Assembly (NCBI GenBank): GCA_001972305.1
Contig: BDDD01001802.1
Location: forward strand, 131,554 to 195,553
DNA length: 64,000 nt
Source of the DNA: Cephalotus follicularis
Taxonomy: Eukaryota; Streptophyta; Magnoliopsida; Oxalidales; Cephalotaceae
Reading direction: 5' to 3'
The notes under the pieces were generated by a model. That model made no database searches, was not told the origin of the DNA, and saw only the letters and a program-made list of their open reading frames with translations. The position numbers were made by a program, and so were the translations under genes. Positions within the stretch are counted from its first letter, which is position 1; each line of letters starts with the position of its first letter. Shown in pieces: positions 1-10,857 of this stretch.

Positions 1-91
1 GCAGGGCAAACATATGCTCAGAATGCACCTAGGGTTGTTGGTAATTAACCTAGACCTATCACCTTCTCTAAAGGTTCAGTTTCTGTTATAA

Positions 92-307
92 CAGTCGGCT
101 GTTTTTCCATAACAGTCGGCTGGATCCTTGAGTCAGTCGACTGTTCTTCCCCAACAGTAGGCTTGTTCATCACGAGTATTCGGCAGTCGGGTGTCTTTCT
201 TCGACAGTCGACTGTCCTGGGTAAAAGCGCATGCACAGTCGCCTATTCTTACATGACAGTCGACTGGATGATCGAGTAGTCGACTGTTTTTCTTAAACAG
301 TCGGCTG
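92..307. repeat. 21-bp-phased TCGA palindrome array in LTR D, distal cluster
   Basis: Ten copies of a degenerate 10-mer (consensus CAGTCGACTG or CAGTCGGCTG) start at 92, 113, 134, 155, 184, 205, 236, 257, 277 and 298. The steps are 21, 21, 21, 29, 21, 31, 21, 20 and 21 bp. The 11-bp spacers share no obvious sequence, so this is not a simple tandem duplication. In LTR orientation the cluster lies about 1.15-1.36 kb from the LTR start. Confidence 0.85.
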
Positions 308-1138
308 TTCTGGATTGGACAGTACCAGTAATTCACTTCTAAATCCATTCAACAAGCAATTGAAACCATTCCACGCGTATTCATATCACAGAATATCATC
401 AGTAATCATATCATGGTCTAAAACACAACTCAGTTCATGCATTGTTCTCCGTTTTCATTCATAATTCAAGTGATATTCAAACATGGTATTGCATGAAAAC
501 CAATCCATCACTTCATCCAAAACTCAGTGTGCATGTTAGGTTATTTATTAACATTTACCACAACATCAATACAGAAATCCATAACCAGCAACTTCACCAT
601 TCATTTATAACCCCATTACTCATAACTTAAAATGCATGCAGAGAATTCTCTACTATTTTCCCCTACCTTTGATTTCAAGTTAGAAATTGAAAGTCCACCT
701 CTTTGTGTCTCCTTTCCAGCGTCTTTGAGCCTCCCAGTAGCTCCAAGGATAGTCCAGTAGGTTCCAACAGAGCTCCAAGCTTGACAATGAGGAATCCTCT
801 CAATTCTCACTATTTTCTCTCTCAAATTCTCACTGTTTCTCTCTCAATTTCTCTGGTTCTTTCTTATCAGATTGTAGGGTGAGAGAGACAAAGGGAAGGA
901 AGCATTTATGCAGTCTTCTCCCATCAGCCCGTTTTTGCATGGCACCTTGAGCCTTCTCTCACATTTACACTTGCATGCACACACACTTGTCATTCTTTCT
1001 CTTCCTTTCTATCCTTGCAGGTTCTGGCGTGGTGGTGCATGCTCAACACGTTTTATTTATCATCAGATGGCGCCTGCAAGATGCTTTATCAGTGGCTGCA
1101 TGTGATCTCGTCACATGCAAATGAAACAGAGCACAATC

Positions 1139-1289
1139 CAGTAGGCTACCTTTCCCTGGCAGTCGGCTGTTCGCCTGACAATCTGTTGCCAAGTGTCACG
1201 ACAATTGGCCAGTCGACTGGTTCATCCCACCAGTCGACTACTTCCACACGTAGCCATCCAGTCGGCTGGTCTTCTGTGCCAGTCGACTG
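1139..1289. repeat. 21-bp-phased TCGA palindrome array in LTR D, proximal cluster
   Basis: Copies start at 1139, 1160, 1210, 1231, 1259 and 1280 (steps 21, 50, 21, 28, 21). Three are CAGTCGACTG or differ by one base. In LTR orientation the cluster lies about 160-310 bp from the LTR start, the same offset as the first cluster in LTRs C, H, I and J. Confidence 0.82.
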
Positions 1290-1451
1290 CCTCCAGTAAA
1301 CTTACCAAGTAATTACGCTTCTAAGTACATAATTGACTTAATAGCGACATCGACATCATCAATTTCGGAGAAAACAATCATTTTATTAATCCCACAAATA
1401 AAGCAAATTTACATTGCGAAATTACAACACGTGAAAATTTCGGGCGTTACA

Positions 1452-1566
1452 CTGACATTTCAGAAACATCAATTTGAACAGGATTGTGTAGGCCATCAAC
1501 TTGTGGTTCTTTAGATCGTTCATCTAGCTCTATCATACTACCACTACTATCTTCCAACAGGAAGTC
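1452..1566 (-). pseudogene. Copia element B: integrase-RT hinge fragment
   Basis: Read on the minus strand, this short piece translates as an acidic linker containing LLEDSSGSMIELDE and PVQIDVSEMS. That fits the region between integrase and reverse transcriptase in Ty1/copia polyproteins. It continues the open frame that ends at 8972 (FVARHANFLEKDL), from which it is separated by insertion of element A. It is cut at 1451 by LTR D, so RT and RNase H of this copy lie left of the window. Confidence 0.72.
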
Positions 1567-2646
1567 TGTAATACACCATTTGTCTGTGAGTTTATTTTTG
1601 GGCTTTTAATTCGATTTGTAGGCTGTCTATTTTGATTGTGGTCCTTGTGGTTTGGGTTGACTGATACCAGCCTTGGGCCTTTTGGGTATTTGTTAGACAG
1701 TGTATATGAATAAGTAAAATTGATTTTATTTTATTTTAATTAGTTTATAAATTAGTTTTATTATAAAATTATTATTTAAAACTAAATTCTTTTAAATTAA
1801 TTCTTCTTTCTCAATCCTATCTACCTCACTCGTGTATGTCTCTCTCTTTCTCTCCTTATCTCATCGAATCTGTCCCTCGTTCCCTCAAATTCTCCCAAAA
1901 ATCTCTCCACTTTTCCTTATCCCTTCTGATTTTGTTTCTCCTTTTTTTGTTTAAGAATGCCTTTGTCCATTGTTTTTGCATCATCTCTTTTTCTTGCGCC
2001 TGGTCATCGCCGAACCTGTAAGACTTGGGAACATGTTTTGTTCTTCAAGCTTTTTGCTTCATCCAAACCAGGTTTGTGCTTTATGATTCTGCTGTTAGAT
2101 GATTTAGTTTTGTAGTATACTCAGTGAAGAAGCTTTGAATCCGTATGTTCTTTCCTTCTCTTTTCCTTTGGAACAGCCGTTGTAAGTCTTGGAAAATTGT
2201 TATGTTCATTCTACGGTTTTGCATCACCATTGCAGGTTAGTCTCTGGTTTAGCAGTGATGGTTTGTTTTTGTTTTTGTTACAAACCCGTTTTCATGTTCA
2301 TATATGCTGTTAGTATGTCATTTTGATTCCTGTTACTCTATGCCTTGCCATTGTTTCTGAGTATGCTAAACAGCCTTTAGGTGTCTTGTATAGGTAGTAA
2401 TTTGGTTTTGATATCTTATAGTGGCATTTTGACAGTAAATTGGATTATATATGTATGAGTCACTCTTTCTCTCTTTAAAGTTTAAAGATTGTCTACGTAC
2501 TCCCTTATAATTCAATGTTCTTTTACTATTTTAATACCTTATAGAGTCTCTTTTAAATGGTTATGATCCTCTGGAAATGTGATATCGAGGTTTTTGATAG
2601 AAAAATTCATAGGATTGTTAGATTTTTGGTGTTCTGTTGTCCAGAA

Positions 2647-2829
2647 CAGTCACCTGTTTCCATAAACAGTCGGCTGTTAGGCTATGTGTAGTCGGCTGTC
2701 TTCCTGATTAGTCACTGCTATGCCTTGCACAGTCGTTTGGACCCCTGTACCAGTCGACTGGCTGCAGTCCTATTTGTGTAGTTGGCTGCCATGTGGGGCA
2801 GTCGACTGCCAGGCTTTAACAGTGGGCTG
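2647..2829. repeat. 21-bp-phased TCGA palindrome array, LTR A (5')
   Basis: Nine degenerate 10-mers start at 2647, 2667, 2689, 2709, 2730, 2751, 2779, 2799 and 2820 (steps 20, 22, 20, 21, 21, 28, 20, 21). Exact CAGTCGACTG occurs at 2751. The order of 21-bp steps with one 28-bp step matches the arrays in both LTRs of element E. Confidence 0.87.
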
Positions 2830-2880
2830 GTCAGTCTAGGAAAATTATGTTTTCAAGTTTCCTTGTCTGTTTCTTCTTCT

Positions 2881-2968
2881 GTTGAATCGGGGTCTGGTTT
2901 AAACACCATTATGATTCTGATTCTGTTGAATCGGGGTCTGGTTTAAACACCGTTATGATTCTGATTTT
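2881..2968. repeat. 44-bp tandem duplication in 5' LTR of A
   Basis: Two near-identical 44-bp units start at 2881 and 2925 (GTTGAATCGGGGTCTGG...). The 3' LTR carries one unit only (about 7371-7415), so the duplication arose after insertion. Confidence 0.85.
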
Positions 2969-3676
2969 AATGTCCGTAATTATTTTAAGTCCTTATATGA
3001 ATGATTTTATATTTTATAGATTTTTTGTTCTACCGAAGTGCAGTTTAGAAATTCATAAAGTTATTTCTGTGATTGCATAAGGTGCAGATTCTTCCCTACT
3101 TGGTTATCTTCGATTGGTTTTAATTGAATAAAACTTGTTTTATTGTTTAATGAAATAAGTACATAGTATTCTTCGCTTTTATTGAAATGAATTCAATGTT
3201 GTACGGATCTTCTTTTCTTGATACACTTTTAGTGTTTCCATTAGAGTATAAACATTGTTTTGGAAGTACAGGTATTCCTCGTTTTTGTCTATTCCTGGTT
3301 TTATTTGAAATTGATTTAATATCGTTTTTGTTACAGACTTTCGTATATGACATTTTTCTTTTGGTTCATGAATATGTACGGATTTTGTTATCAGATGTTT
3401 GTTTCAATTCTTATAAAATCTATTTATTACTAAAGTTTAATATTACCGATTTTATAAATTTAGTATGACTTTCACTATCGTAAGAATGCTAAACGAGTAT
3501 GACTCTCACTTACGAAAGTATACTGATTTTGAACGTGACTTTCACTTTATGAAGTATGTTAACTTTGAGATACAAATATGATTATGATTTCAGATATTTT
3601 CAGAATTATTTAGAAAATCTTTTTATGTTTTAAAATTGTTTTAGAATTAAACAATATTTTACAGAGATATTTCCTA

Positions 3677-3695
3677 CCTATGGAGGTACCATAGG
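3677..3695 (+). promoter_or_regulatory. Conserved LTR hairpin CCTATGG-N5-CCATAGG
   Basis: A perfect 7-bp inverted repeat with a 5-base loop. Element E has the same stem with a different 7-base loop (31526-31546 and 37945-37965). In the 3' LTR of A (8120-8138) the right arm is CCGTGGG, which still pairs as RNA through two G-U wobbles. Stem kept and loop changed suggests a structured RNA or DNA element, by inference. Confidence 0.6.
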
Positions 3696-4533
3696 CATGT
3701 CGTAGGCCTAGCACGGGGACATGACAATTCTGTAGCGGTGTAATTAGACTACGACGTCTCTCATTGTTTTGATATAATGTGAATAGGATTTGGATCCCAC
3801 TTTTTATAGAGGCGTATGGGTTAACCCTAGTATTTGTTAAGGATTTGGACTTTGAGGATTCATTGTGTAGTGCCGTACACGTCATTCTGTTGGAGCATGG
3901 GGCTTTGCAAACCCCTTGCATTTATGTGTATGTATATGGACACCGGATCTCTGTTATGGGATTTTTGAAATCGGATAAAGCTATGATTTATGTTATTTGG
4001 AAATCTTGGTGTTTTATAACTATTTTAGACAAATATTCTGTTTTACTTTATGTAAAAGTATTTTTGTCTCGTTTTTCATGAGATGCATGATATTTAAAAG
4101 TTCAGGTATTTTCTATCTTTTAAATTATCGTTAACCGTTTTATGTTTCCTTATCCGTACTGAGGTTTGCGCAGCCTCGTTTTGTTTTCCATGCGGCAGGT
4201 TATCAGGAGCATCGGGGCAATGTGTGATGAGAGGTGTCTCCCTTATGTCAATGGATCATCTAGGAGTTTGATCCCACTATGCTTATGTTGTCTCATGGTC
4301 GTGTTAGGGCCTGTTTTAAGAATAATGTGATGGTTTCAGTTTATGACACTTTAGTTTATGTTAAAAGGCTTTCAAACTATGTTTTCAGATTATGAAATGA
4401 TATGCCTTAGACCACCCCGTATTTTTGAATAAATATAAGTTTATGCCTTCAGTTCATGTTTTGATATTCTTTTATGTTTAGTATTGTATTATGACCTGTA
4501 AGGGCTCTCTCCATTCGGGGGTGTTACAGATTA

Positions 4534-4546
4534 TGGTATCAGAGAG
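4534..4546 (+). promoter_or_regulatory. Primer binding site of A (tRNA-Met)
   Basis: TGGTATCAGAGAG lies five bases after the 5' LTR end. It matches the plant initiator tRNA-Met complement (TGGTATCAGAGC), the usual primer of plant gypsy and copia elements. Confidence 0.88.
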
Positions 4547-4701
4547 TAGGTTTTTTTTTCCTTAGAAGACCTAACTAGGATTGACTTGTGATATTGGGTA
4601 GACTATGGGTTAAGGCTTATTCCGTTATGGTCATTCGATATGTTCTTTGTTTTAGCTTGATAATATGTTTGTTGTATTTTGTCATGGTATGTGTTTTGAA
4701 G

Positions 4702-5714
4702 ATGGTGCAAACAAGGAATAATTCTCAGGGACTGAACCAGCTGGGTCTCTGGAAGAGGTGCGAAACGAGCCTATGGTTGAGGAAATGGTAAGACAGGCAG
4801 TTGCTCAAGAAGTAGATCGACTGATTTACGCTATGCAAAATCCGGGACAGGGTCATCGGGAGAATGTCGCTGAGGAAAATGCATCGGTTGATGTTTTGGC
4901 TAATAGGGAAGCTGGGGACCGGCCTGACACTCCTGTTTATGTCTGGCTAGAGCGGTTCCAAAAGCATAGACCACAATCCTTCACTTCAGACCTGACACAT
5001 GTAGAGGCTGAACATTGGATCACGCATATGGAGATATTTTTTGTTGTGCTAGGATGTGACAATGAACAGAAAGTAAGGTTGGCTGCATACAAGCTGGAAG
5101 GAGATGCTCAACGATGGTTGAAGTTAGCTAAAGGCAGAGACTATATTGATGCTTTGTCATGGTTTGAGTTCTGTGAAGTCTTCTATCAACAGTATTTTTC
5201 CACTGCTGATAAGGAGGCTTACGCAAGGGAGTTTGTAAATACTAGGCAGAAAGATAGTGAATCAATCACCGAGTTTTTGGCACGGTTCACTAGATTCAAG
5301 GGTCTTGCTGGATCAGCGGCCGGGTCGGCATTCGAGAAAGCTGAGAAATTCAAATGGAAGCTGCATTATCAGCTCATAGGAAAGCTGATAAATTCCAGAT
5401 TTGCTGATATGTCAGAAGTTGCGAATGCTACAACGAACATTGAAATGGAGAGATTAGACTTCCAGGTAGCCCGACAAGAGGGAGAAAGGAAGCAGAATAG
5501 GACCTATTCCCAAGGACAGAATTCTGGGATGCAAGGTGAAGGACAAAACGGCCAAGGGAATAAGGGTCGTGATTGCAAACAGCATAAAAAGGATCATAAT
5601 CAGAATAGACATGGGGGTAACCCCAATGTTCAGATTGTCTTGTGTGATACTTGTGGGAAGCGACATCTGGTTGGGACATGTTACAAGGCCACTGGGGTGT
5701 GCTTTGCGTGTTGA
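4702..5714 (+). pseudogene. gag: Element A gag (broken)
   Basis: This is the retrotransposon capsid/nucleocapsid protein. The ATG at 4702 (MVQTRN) aligns with MARTRN of element E. A frameshift near 4740 moves the reading frame to the one open from 4758 to 5714. The body contains the retrotransposon gag core (AEHWITHMEIFFVVLGC, DAQRWLKLAK, FCEVFYQQYF) and an Asn/Gln/Gly-rich basic tail. The nucleocapsid end has CDTCGKRH and then CFAC followed by a TGA at 5712, inside the second CCHC zinc knuckle; element E has GGA there. The gag is otherwise long and open, so decay looks light. The leader at 4529-4701 shows only the PBS. Confidence 0.85.
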
Positions 5715-5993
5715 CAGATGGGTCATATTTTTAAGAATTGTCCAAATCCTCGTACAAGGAATAAAGGAGGAGATGGCAATGATGCGGGACGGCGCAACGT
5801 GGGAGGCAGAGTCTTCACCATAACGACGCATCAGGCTGCGAACGCTCCAGGTATTGTTTCGGTTTTTCCTTGCTATTTGGTAACCATAAGGAGTTTGTTT
5901 TGTTTGACGATGGGTCAACTCAGTCTGTGACAACTGAATCTTGTGTTTGGTATCCTTGGGTGCCTTTTCAGTTGTTTGATCCGGGTAGGTAGA
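5715..5993 (+). pseudogene. Element A zinc-knuckle end and protease stub
   Basis: After the stop, the frame continues with QMGHIFKNC, completing the CCHC knuckle, and then a linker matching element E (ITTHQAANAPG). After another frameshift the aspartic protease begins (VLFDDGSTQSV); the usual D-T/S-G triad reads D-D-G here. The protein stops about 20 residues later at TAG (5989-5991). The sequence then passes directly into the typical gypsy 3' end and the PPT, so roughly all of pol is missing. The junction has no obvious duplicated sequence. Confidence 0.8.
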
Positions 5994-6021
5994 TGTTTAG
6001 ATTTTGAGACGAAATCTTTTT

Positions 6022-6034
6022 CAGGGGGAGAGGA
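6022..6034 (+). promoter_or_regulatory. Polypurine tract of A
   Basis: CAGGGGGAGAGGA directly abuts the TGTAATGCCC start of the 3' LTR, as required for plus-strand priming. Confidence 0.88.
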
Positions 6035-8971
6035 TGTAATGCCCTGTTTGTCTGTGAGTATATTTTCAGGCTTTTAATTTGTTTTGTCGGCTGTCTATTT
6101 TGATTGTGGTCTTTGTTGTTTGGGCTGACTGATACCAGCATTGGGCCTTTTGGGTATTTGTTAGACAATGTATACGAATAAGTAAAATTGATTTTTTGTA
6201 TTTTAATTAGTTTATAAATTAGTTTTATTATAAAATTATTATTTAAAACTAAATTCTTTTAAATTAATTCTTCTTTCTCACTCCTATTTACCTCAATCCC
6301 GTAAGTCTCTCTCTTTCTCTCCTTATCTCACCGAATCTGTCCCTCTTTCCCTCAAATTCTCCCAAAAATCTCTCCACTTTTCCTTATCCCTTCTGATTTT
6401 GTTTCTCCTTTTATGTTTAAGAATGCCTTTGTCCATTGTTTTTGCATCATCTCTTTTTCTTGCGCTTGGTCATCGCCGAACCTGCAAGACTTGGGAATTT
6501 GTTTTGTTCTTCGTGCTTTTTGCTTCATCAAAATCAGGTTTGTGCTTTATGATTTTGCTATTAGATGATTTAGTTTTGTAGTATACTCAGTGAACAAGCT
6601 TTGAATCCGCATGTTCTTTCCTTCTCTTTTCCTTTGGAATAGCCCTTGTAAGTCTTGGATAACTGTTGTGATCATTCTACGGTTTTGCAACACCATTGCA
6701 GGTTAGTCTCTGATTTAGCTGTGATGGTTTATTTTTGTTTTGGTTACAAATCCATTTGCATGTTCATATAGGCTGTTAGTATGTCATTTTGATTCCTATT
6801 ACTCTATGCCTTGCCATTGTGTTTGAGTATGCTAAACAGCCTCTAGGTGTCTTGTATAGGTAGTAATCTAGTTTTGATATTTGATAGTGGCATTTTGACA
6901 GTAAATTGGATTATATATGTATGAGTCACTCTTTCTCTCTTTAAAGTTTAAACATTGTATACATACTCCCTTATAATTCAGTGTTCTTTTACTGTTTTAA
7001 TACCTTATAGAGTCTCTTTCAAATGGTTATGATCCTTTGGAAATGTGAAATCCAGGTGTTTGACAGAAAAATTCATAGGATTGTTAGATTTTTGGTGTTC
7101 TGTCATCTAGAACAGTCGGCTGTTTCCATAAACAGTCGGCTGTTAGGCTATGTGTAGTCAGCTGTCTTCCTGATTAGTCGACTGCTATACCTTGCATAGT
7201 CAACTGGACCCCTGTACTAGTCAACTAGCTGCAGTCCTTCTTTTGTAGTCAGCTGGCCATGTGGTGCAGTCGAATGCAAGGCTTCAACAGTCGACTGGAG
7301 TCCTGCTACAGTTGGCTGGTCAGTCCAGGAAATTTTTGTTTTAAAGTTTCCTTGCCCGTTTGTTCTTCTGTTGAATCGGGGTCTTCTTTAAACACCATTA
7401 TGATTCTGATTTTAATATCCCTAATTGTTTTAAGTCCTTATATGAATGATTTTATATTTTATAGATTTTTTGTGCTACCGAGGTGCAGTTTAGAAATTCA
7501 TAAAGTTATTTCTGTGATCGCATAAGGTACGGATTCTTCCCTTATTGGTTATCTTCGATCGGTTTTAATTGAATAGAACCTGTTTTATTGTTTAATGAAA
7601 TAAGTATAGAGTATTCTTCGCTTTTATTGAAATGATTTCAATGCTGTATGGATCTTCTTTTCTTGATACACTCTTAGTGTTTTTATTAGAGTATAAACTT
7701 TGTTTTGGAAGTACATATATTACTCGTTTTTGGCTATTCCTGGTTTTATTTGAAATGGATTTAATATTGTTTTTGTTACGGACTTTCATATTTGACGTTG
7801 CTCTTTTGGTTCATAAATATTTACAGATTTTGTTATCAGATGTTTGTTTCGATTTTTTTAAAATATGTTTTATTACTGAAGTTTAATATTACCGGTTTTA
7901 TAAATTTAGTATGACTTTCACTATCAGAAGCATGCTAAAGTAAGACTATCACTTACGAAAGTATACTGATTTTGAATGTGACTTTCACTTTAGGAAGTAT
8001 GTTAACTTTCAGATACATATATGATTATGATTTCAGATATGTTCAAAATTGTTTAGAAAATATGTTTTTGTTTTAAAATTGTTTTAGAATTAAACAATAT
8101 TTTACAGAGATATTTCCTACCTATGGAGGTACCGTGGGCATGTCGTAGGCTTGGCACGGGGACATGACACTTCCGTAGCGGTGTGATTAGACTACGACGT
8201 CTCTCTTTGTTTTGATATCCTGTGAATAGGATTTGGATCCCACTTTTGATAGAGGCGTATGGGTTAACCCTATGATTTGTTAACGATTTGGACTTTGGGG
8301 ATTGATTGTGTAGTGCAGTACACGTCATTCCGTTGGAGCAAGTGGGCTTTGCAAACCCCTTGCATTTATGTATATGTATATGGACATCAGATCTCTGTTA
8401 TGGAATTTTAGAAATCAGATAAAGCTATGATTTATGTTATTTGGAAATCTTGGTGTTTTATAACTGTTTTAGACAAATATTCTGTTTTACTTTATGCAAA
8501 AGTATTTTTGTCTCGTTTTGCATGAGATGCATGGTATTTAAAAGTTTAGGTATTTTCTATCTTTTGACTTATCGTTTACCGTTTTATGTTTCCTTATACA
8601 TACTGAGGTTTACTCAACCGCGTTTTGTTTTCCATGTGGCAGGTTATCAGGAGCATTGGGGTAATGTGTGATGAGAGGTGTCTCCCTTATGTCTATGGAT
8701 CATCTAGGAGTTTGATCCTACTATACTTATGTTGTCTCATGGTCGTGTAGGGCCTGTTTTAAGAATAATATGATGGCTTCAGTTTATGACACTTTAGTTT
8801 ACGTTAAAAGGCTTTTAGAGTATGTTTTCAGATTATGAAATGTCATTTCTTAGACCACCACGTATTTTTGAATAAAGATAATTTTATGCCTTCAGTTCAT
8901 GTTTAGATATTGAGTTAAGTTTAGTTTTGTATTATTACCTGTAACGGCTCCCAGCATTCGGGGGTGTTACC
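6035..8971 (+). mobile_element. 3' LTR of element A
   Basis: Homologous over its whole length to 1567-4528, with many scattered substitutions and small indels, so the insertion is not recent. It starts TGTAATGCCC and ends GGTGTTACC, then TSD AAGTC. It carries one more palindrome than the 5' LTR and a single copy of the 44-bp unit. No gene is present. Confidence 0.9.
7113..7318. repeat. 21-bp-phased TCGA palindrome array, LTR A (3')
   Basis: Ten 10-mers start at 7113, 7133, 7155, 7175, 7197, 7218, 7246, 7267, 7288 and 7309 (steps 20, 22, 20, 22, 21, 28, 21, 21, 21). CAGTCGACTG is exact at 7288. Several copies are TAGTCAACTA-like, as expected from C-to-T change at the central CG. Confidence 0.87.
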
Positions 8972-9860
8972 AAGTCCTTCTCAAGAAAATTAGCATGCCT
9001 GGCTACAAACAGTTTGCTGTCAGGTGGATAATAGAAGTAATATCCTCGTGTTTCTTTAGGATATCCCACAAGTTTACATTTTATGGACCTAGATTCCAAT
9101 TTATCTACTACTGCCTGCTTGACATATGCAGGGCAGCCCTATATACTTAGGTAACTAAGATTGGGTTTCTTCCTAATCCATATCTCATATGGGGTCTTGG
9201 GAGCAGATTTCGTTAGTGTCCTGTTCAATAAGAGAACAGTAGTCTATAAAGCATAATCCCAGAAAGACAGTGGAAGTCTAGTATCACTCATCATGCTACG
9301 CACCATGTCTAGCAAAGTGAAATTCCTCCTTTCAGACACACCATTATGCTGTGGTGTTCCCGAAGAGGTCCAATGAGAGATAATCCCATTATCTTTGAGA
9401 TAAGCTAAAAACTCGGTGGAGAGATACTCACCACCTCGATCTGATCAATGAATTTTCAGACTTCTACAAGTCTGTTTCTCTACTGTATGTCTGAATTCTT
9501 TGAACTTTTCAAAGGCTTCGGATTTGTGCCACATAAGGTACAAATAACTAAAACAAGAATGATCATCCGTAAAGGTTATGAAGTAGGAATATCCACCTCT
9601 AGCCTCAACTGTCATCGGTCCACATACATCACTATATACTAGACCTAGCAGTTATGGGGTCCTTTCCCCTTTCCCTGTGAAGGGAGATTTGGTCATTTTA
9701 CCTTTAAGACAGGGTTCACAAGTTGGAAGCGGTTGATACATTGAAAAATCAAAATATCCATCCGAGATCAACCTGCGGGCTCTTTTCTCACTTATATGAC
9801 CAAGTCTGCAATGCCATAGATACGATTGATTAACTTCATCTTTTATTCTTTTATTGTCTT
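8972..9860 (-). pseudogene. Copia element B integrase (decayed)
   Basis: Minus-strand translation gives a Ty1/copia integrase. From right to left it has an HHCC-type region (LWHCRLGHISEKRARRLI, CEPCLKGKM), the catalytic core with the first Asp in YSDVCGPM, the second in SDRGGEYLS (about 9424-9448), and the catalytic Glu in GTPQHNGVSERRN (about 9340). The GYYFYYPPDSKLFVARHANF segment typical of the copia integrase C-terminus follows. Stops interrupt at several places, for example before SDRGG and before GCPAYVK. The frame runs into element A at 8972 and continues at 1566. Confidence 0.85.
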
Positions 9861-9861
9861 T

Positions 9862-10224
9862 TTACACATTAAAAACAGTTTCATGTTTACACAATATATA
9901 TAATCCATCATGAAGGAAACATTTTGCATAAATCATATTATTAAATAAAATAGAACAACACTTGCCTTTAAAAATAATATGAAAACCTTCAGCATCTAAT
10001 TCTGGAATAGAAATAATATTACACAAAATGTAAGGCGAATAAACACAACTTTTGAGTTCTAAAATCTGGCCCAAAGGAAGAAAAAAATAAATCGATCCTA
10101 TACGTATGGCTTTAATGACACAACCATCCACAAGCCGTAGATCTCCCTCACCCTTCTCAAGGTTTCTTCTGTCCGTGAGGGCCTGTAAATTAGAACATAT
10201 TTGAGTATCACATCCGCTGTCTAA
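9862..10224 (-). pseudogene. Copia element B protease and pre-integrase region
   Basis: The minus strand reads LDSGCDTQICSNLQA at about 10224-10180, the D-S-G active site of a copia aspartic protease with the usual cysteine spacing. It continues through RLVDG and a pre-integrase segment to a stop at 9861. Relative to the expected ILDSG junction, a 7-bp insertion (GATTTTA on the minus strand, near 10225) shifts the frame from gag into protease. The catalytic Asp is intact. Confidence 0.78.
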
Positions 10225-10857
10225 AATCTAGGATATTCACCTCTACATAAGACAAATAGGGCATACCTTTGTCAATTGATCTAAGGAATGGCACACAGTT
10301 CCTTTTCCAATGTCCGGGCTTCCCACGGTGGAAGCACGGTCCCTTATCAGGAGCTTCTGAGGTAGATGCCTCAGCAGGTGCAACTCTTGCGACAGTGTCC
10401 GGCGCAACAATAGCTTGTTGGTTTGTTTGATTACGTGGTCTGGCTTTTGCTGTTTTGAAAGATGCCGGTCGTGGTGGTATCGTCCCATTTTTAGTCTTCC
10501 CCTTCTCAAGGTTCGACTTACCCTTCCTCTTGGGCCTACGGGACTGGCCTACCATCATGACTGATGCCTTGCCCTTATTCATGTTCACTTCGGCTACTCT
10601 CAGCATGTTTAGAAGATCAGGCAGAGTAGCTGATATCCTATTCATGTTAAAATTGATGATGAAACAAGAGAAGGAAGGTGGAAGCGAATGAAGGATCATA
10701 TCAGTGCTTAATTCAGCATCCTGAATGATGCAAAGAGCAGCAAGATGTTCAATCGCATTGATCATCTTAAGCACATGATCATTAACAGAAGCTCATTCAG
10801 TCATTTTAGTGCCATACAGCTCAGCAGTGAGCAGCAACCGAGCATTCCAACTAGTTT
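10208..10857 (-). pseudogene. gag: Copia element B gag, C-terminal part
   Basis: The minus strand carries the C-terminal half of a copia gag (UBN2-type). A segment SWNARLLLTAELYGTKMTE near 10857-10795 is followed by a stop. An open frame from 10774 then has INAIEHLAALCI, ILHSLPPSF, a basic linker and one zinc knuckle (CFHRGKPGHWKRNC; the second Cys reads Arg). The N-terminal part lies at 19581-19938, beyond the inserted element C; the two halves join at the duplicated AGTTT. Known role: virus-like particle shell and RNA packaging. The damaged knuckle and stop make this copy non-functional. Confidence 0.82.

Larger units (their letters stand above)
1..1451 (-). mobile_element. Chromovirus LTR D (partial, antisense)
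   Basis: The segment ends at 1451 with GGGCGTTACA, the reverse complement of the TGTAACGCCC start used by element I, so this is the 5' end of an LTR on the minus strand. The rest lies left of the window. Around 1100-1290 it resembles the start of the LTR of element I read backwards, including the stretch around 'catgtgat..tcacatgc' and the palindrome array. It interrupts the copia element B, whose coding sequence resumes at 1452. The other end is outside the window, so a target-site duplication cannot be tested and it could be a solo LTR or a full element. Confidence 0.8.
1567..4528 (+). mobile_element. 5' LTR of element A
   Basis: Begins TGTAATACACC and ends GGTGTTACA, immediately before the PBS. 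No gene is present; the short open frames inside are incidental. It contains the palindrome array at 2647-2829, a 44-bp tandem duplication at 2881-2968 missing from the 3' LTR, a hairpin at 3677-3695, and a block around 3697-3762 (with GCACGGGGACATGACA) that is conserved with the LTR of element E. A TACTGAGGTTTGCGCAG segment near 4157 lies about 360 bp from the LTR end. Confidence 0.9.
1567..8971 (+). mobile_element. Element A: gag-only Ty3/gypsy retrotransposon
   Basis: Two long LTRs (1567-4528 and 6035-8971) flank a 1.5-kb internal region with a PBS, gag, a stub of protease and a PPT, but no reverse transcriptase, RNase H or integrase. A 5-bp target-site duplication AAGTC lies at 1562-1566 and 8972-8976, and the copia B frame is continuous across it, so the boundaries are firm. 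The last base of the 3' LTR is C where the 5' LTR has A. Gag resembles that of element E (about 32.5-33.7 kb). Either this copy lost pol internally or it belongs to a gag-only family moved in trans. Confidence 0.92.

Noticed and set aside
92-307. CRISPR-like array of short repeats with spacers
   Set aside because: Repeats are 10-bp palindromes with 11-bp spacers, degenerate, present in LTRs of plant retrotransposons, and no cas genes occur. This is not a CRISPR.
2647-2829. 21-nt phased small-RNA (TAS/PHAS) locus
   Set aside because: The 21-bp step is a DNA spacing of palindromes. PHAS loci show phasing in small-RNA reads, not in sequence. Nothing here supports a miRNA trigger site.
5428-5933. 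Antisense frames of 83 and 159 codons in element A
   Set aside because: They are shadows of the gag frame on the other strand, without homology.
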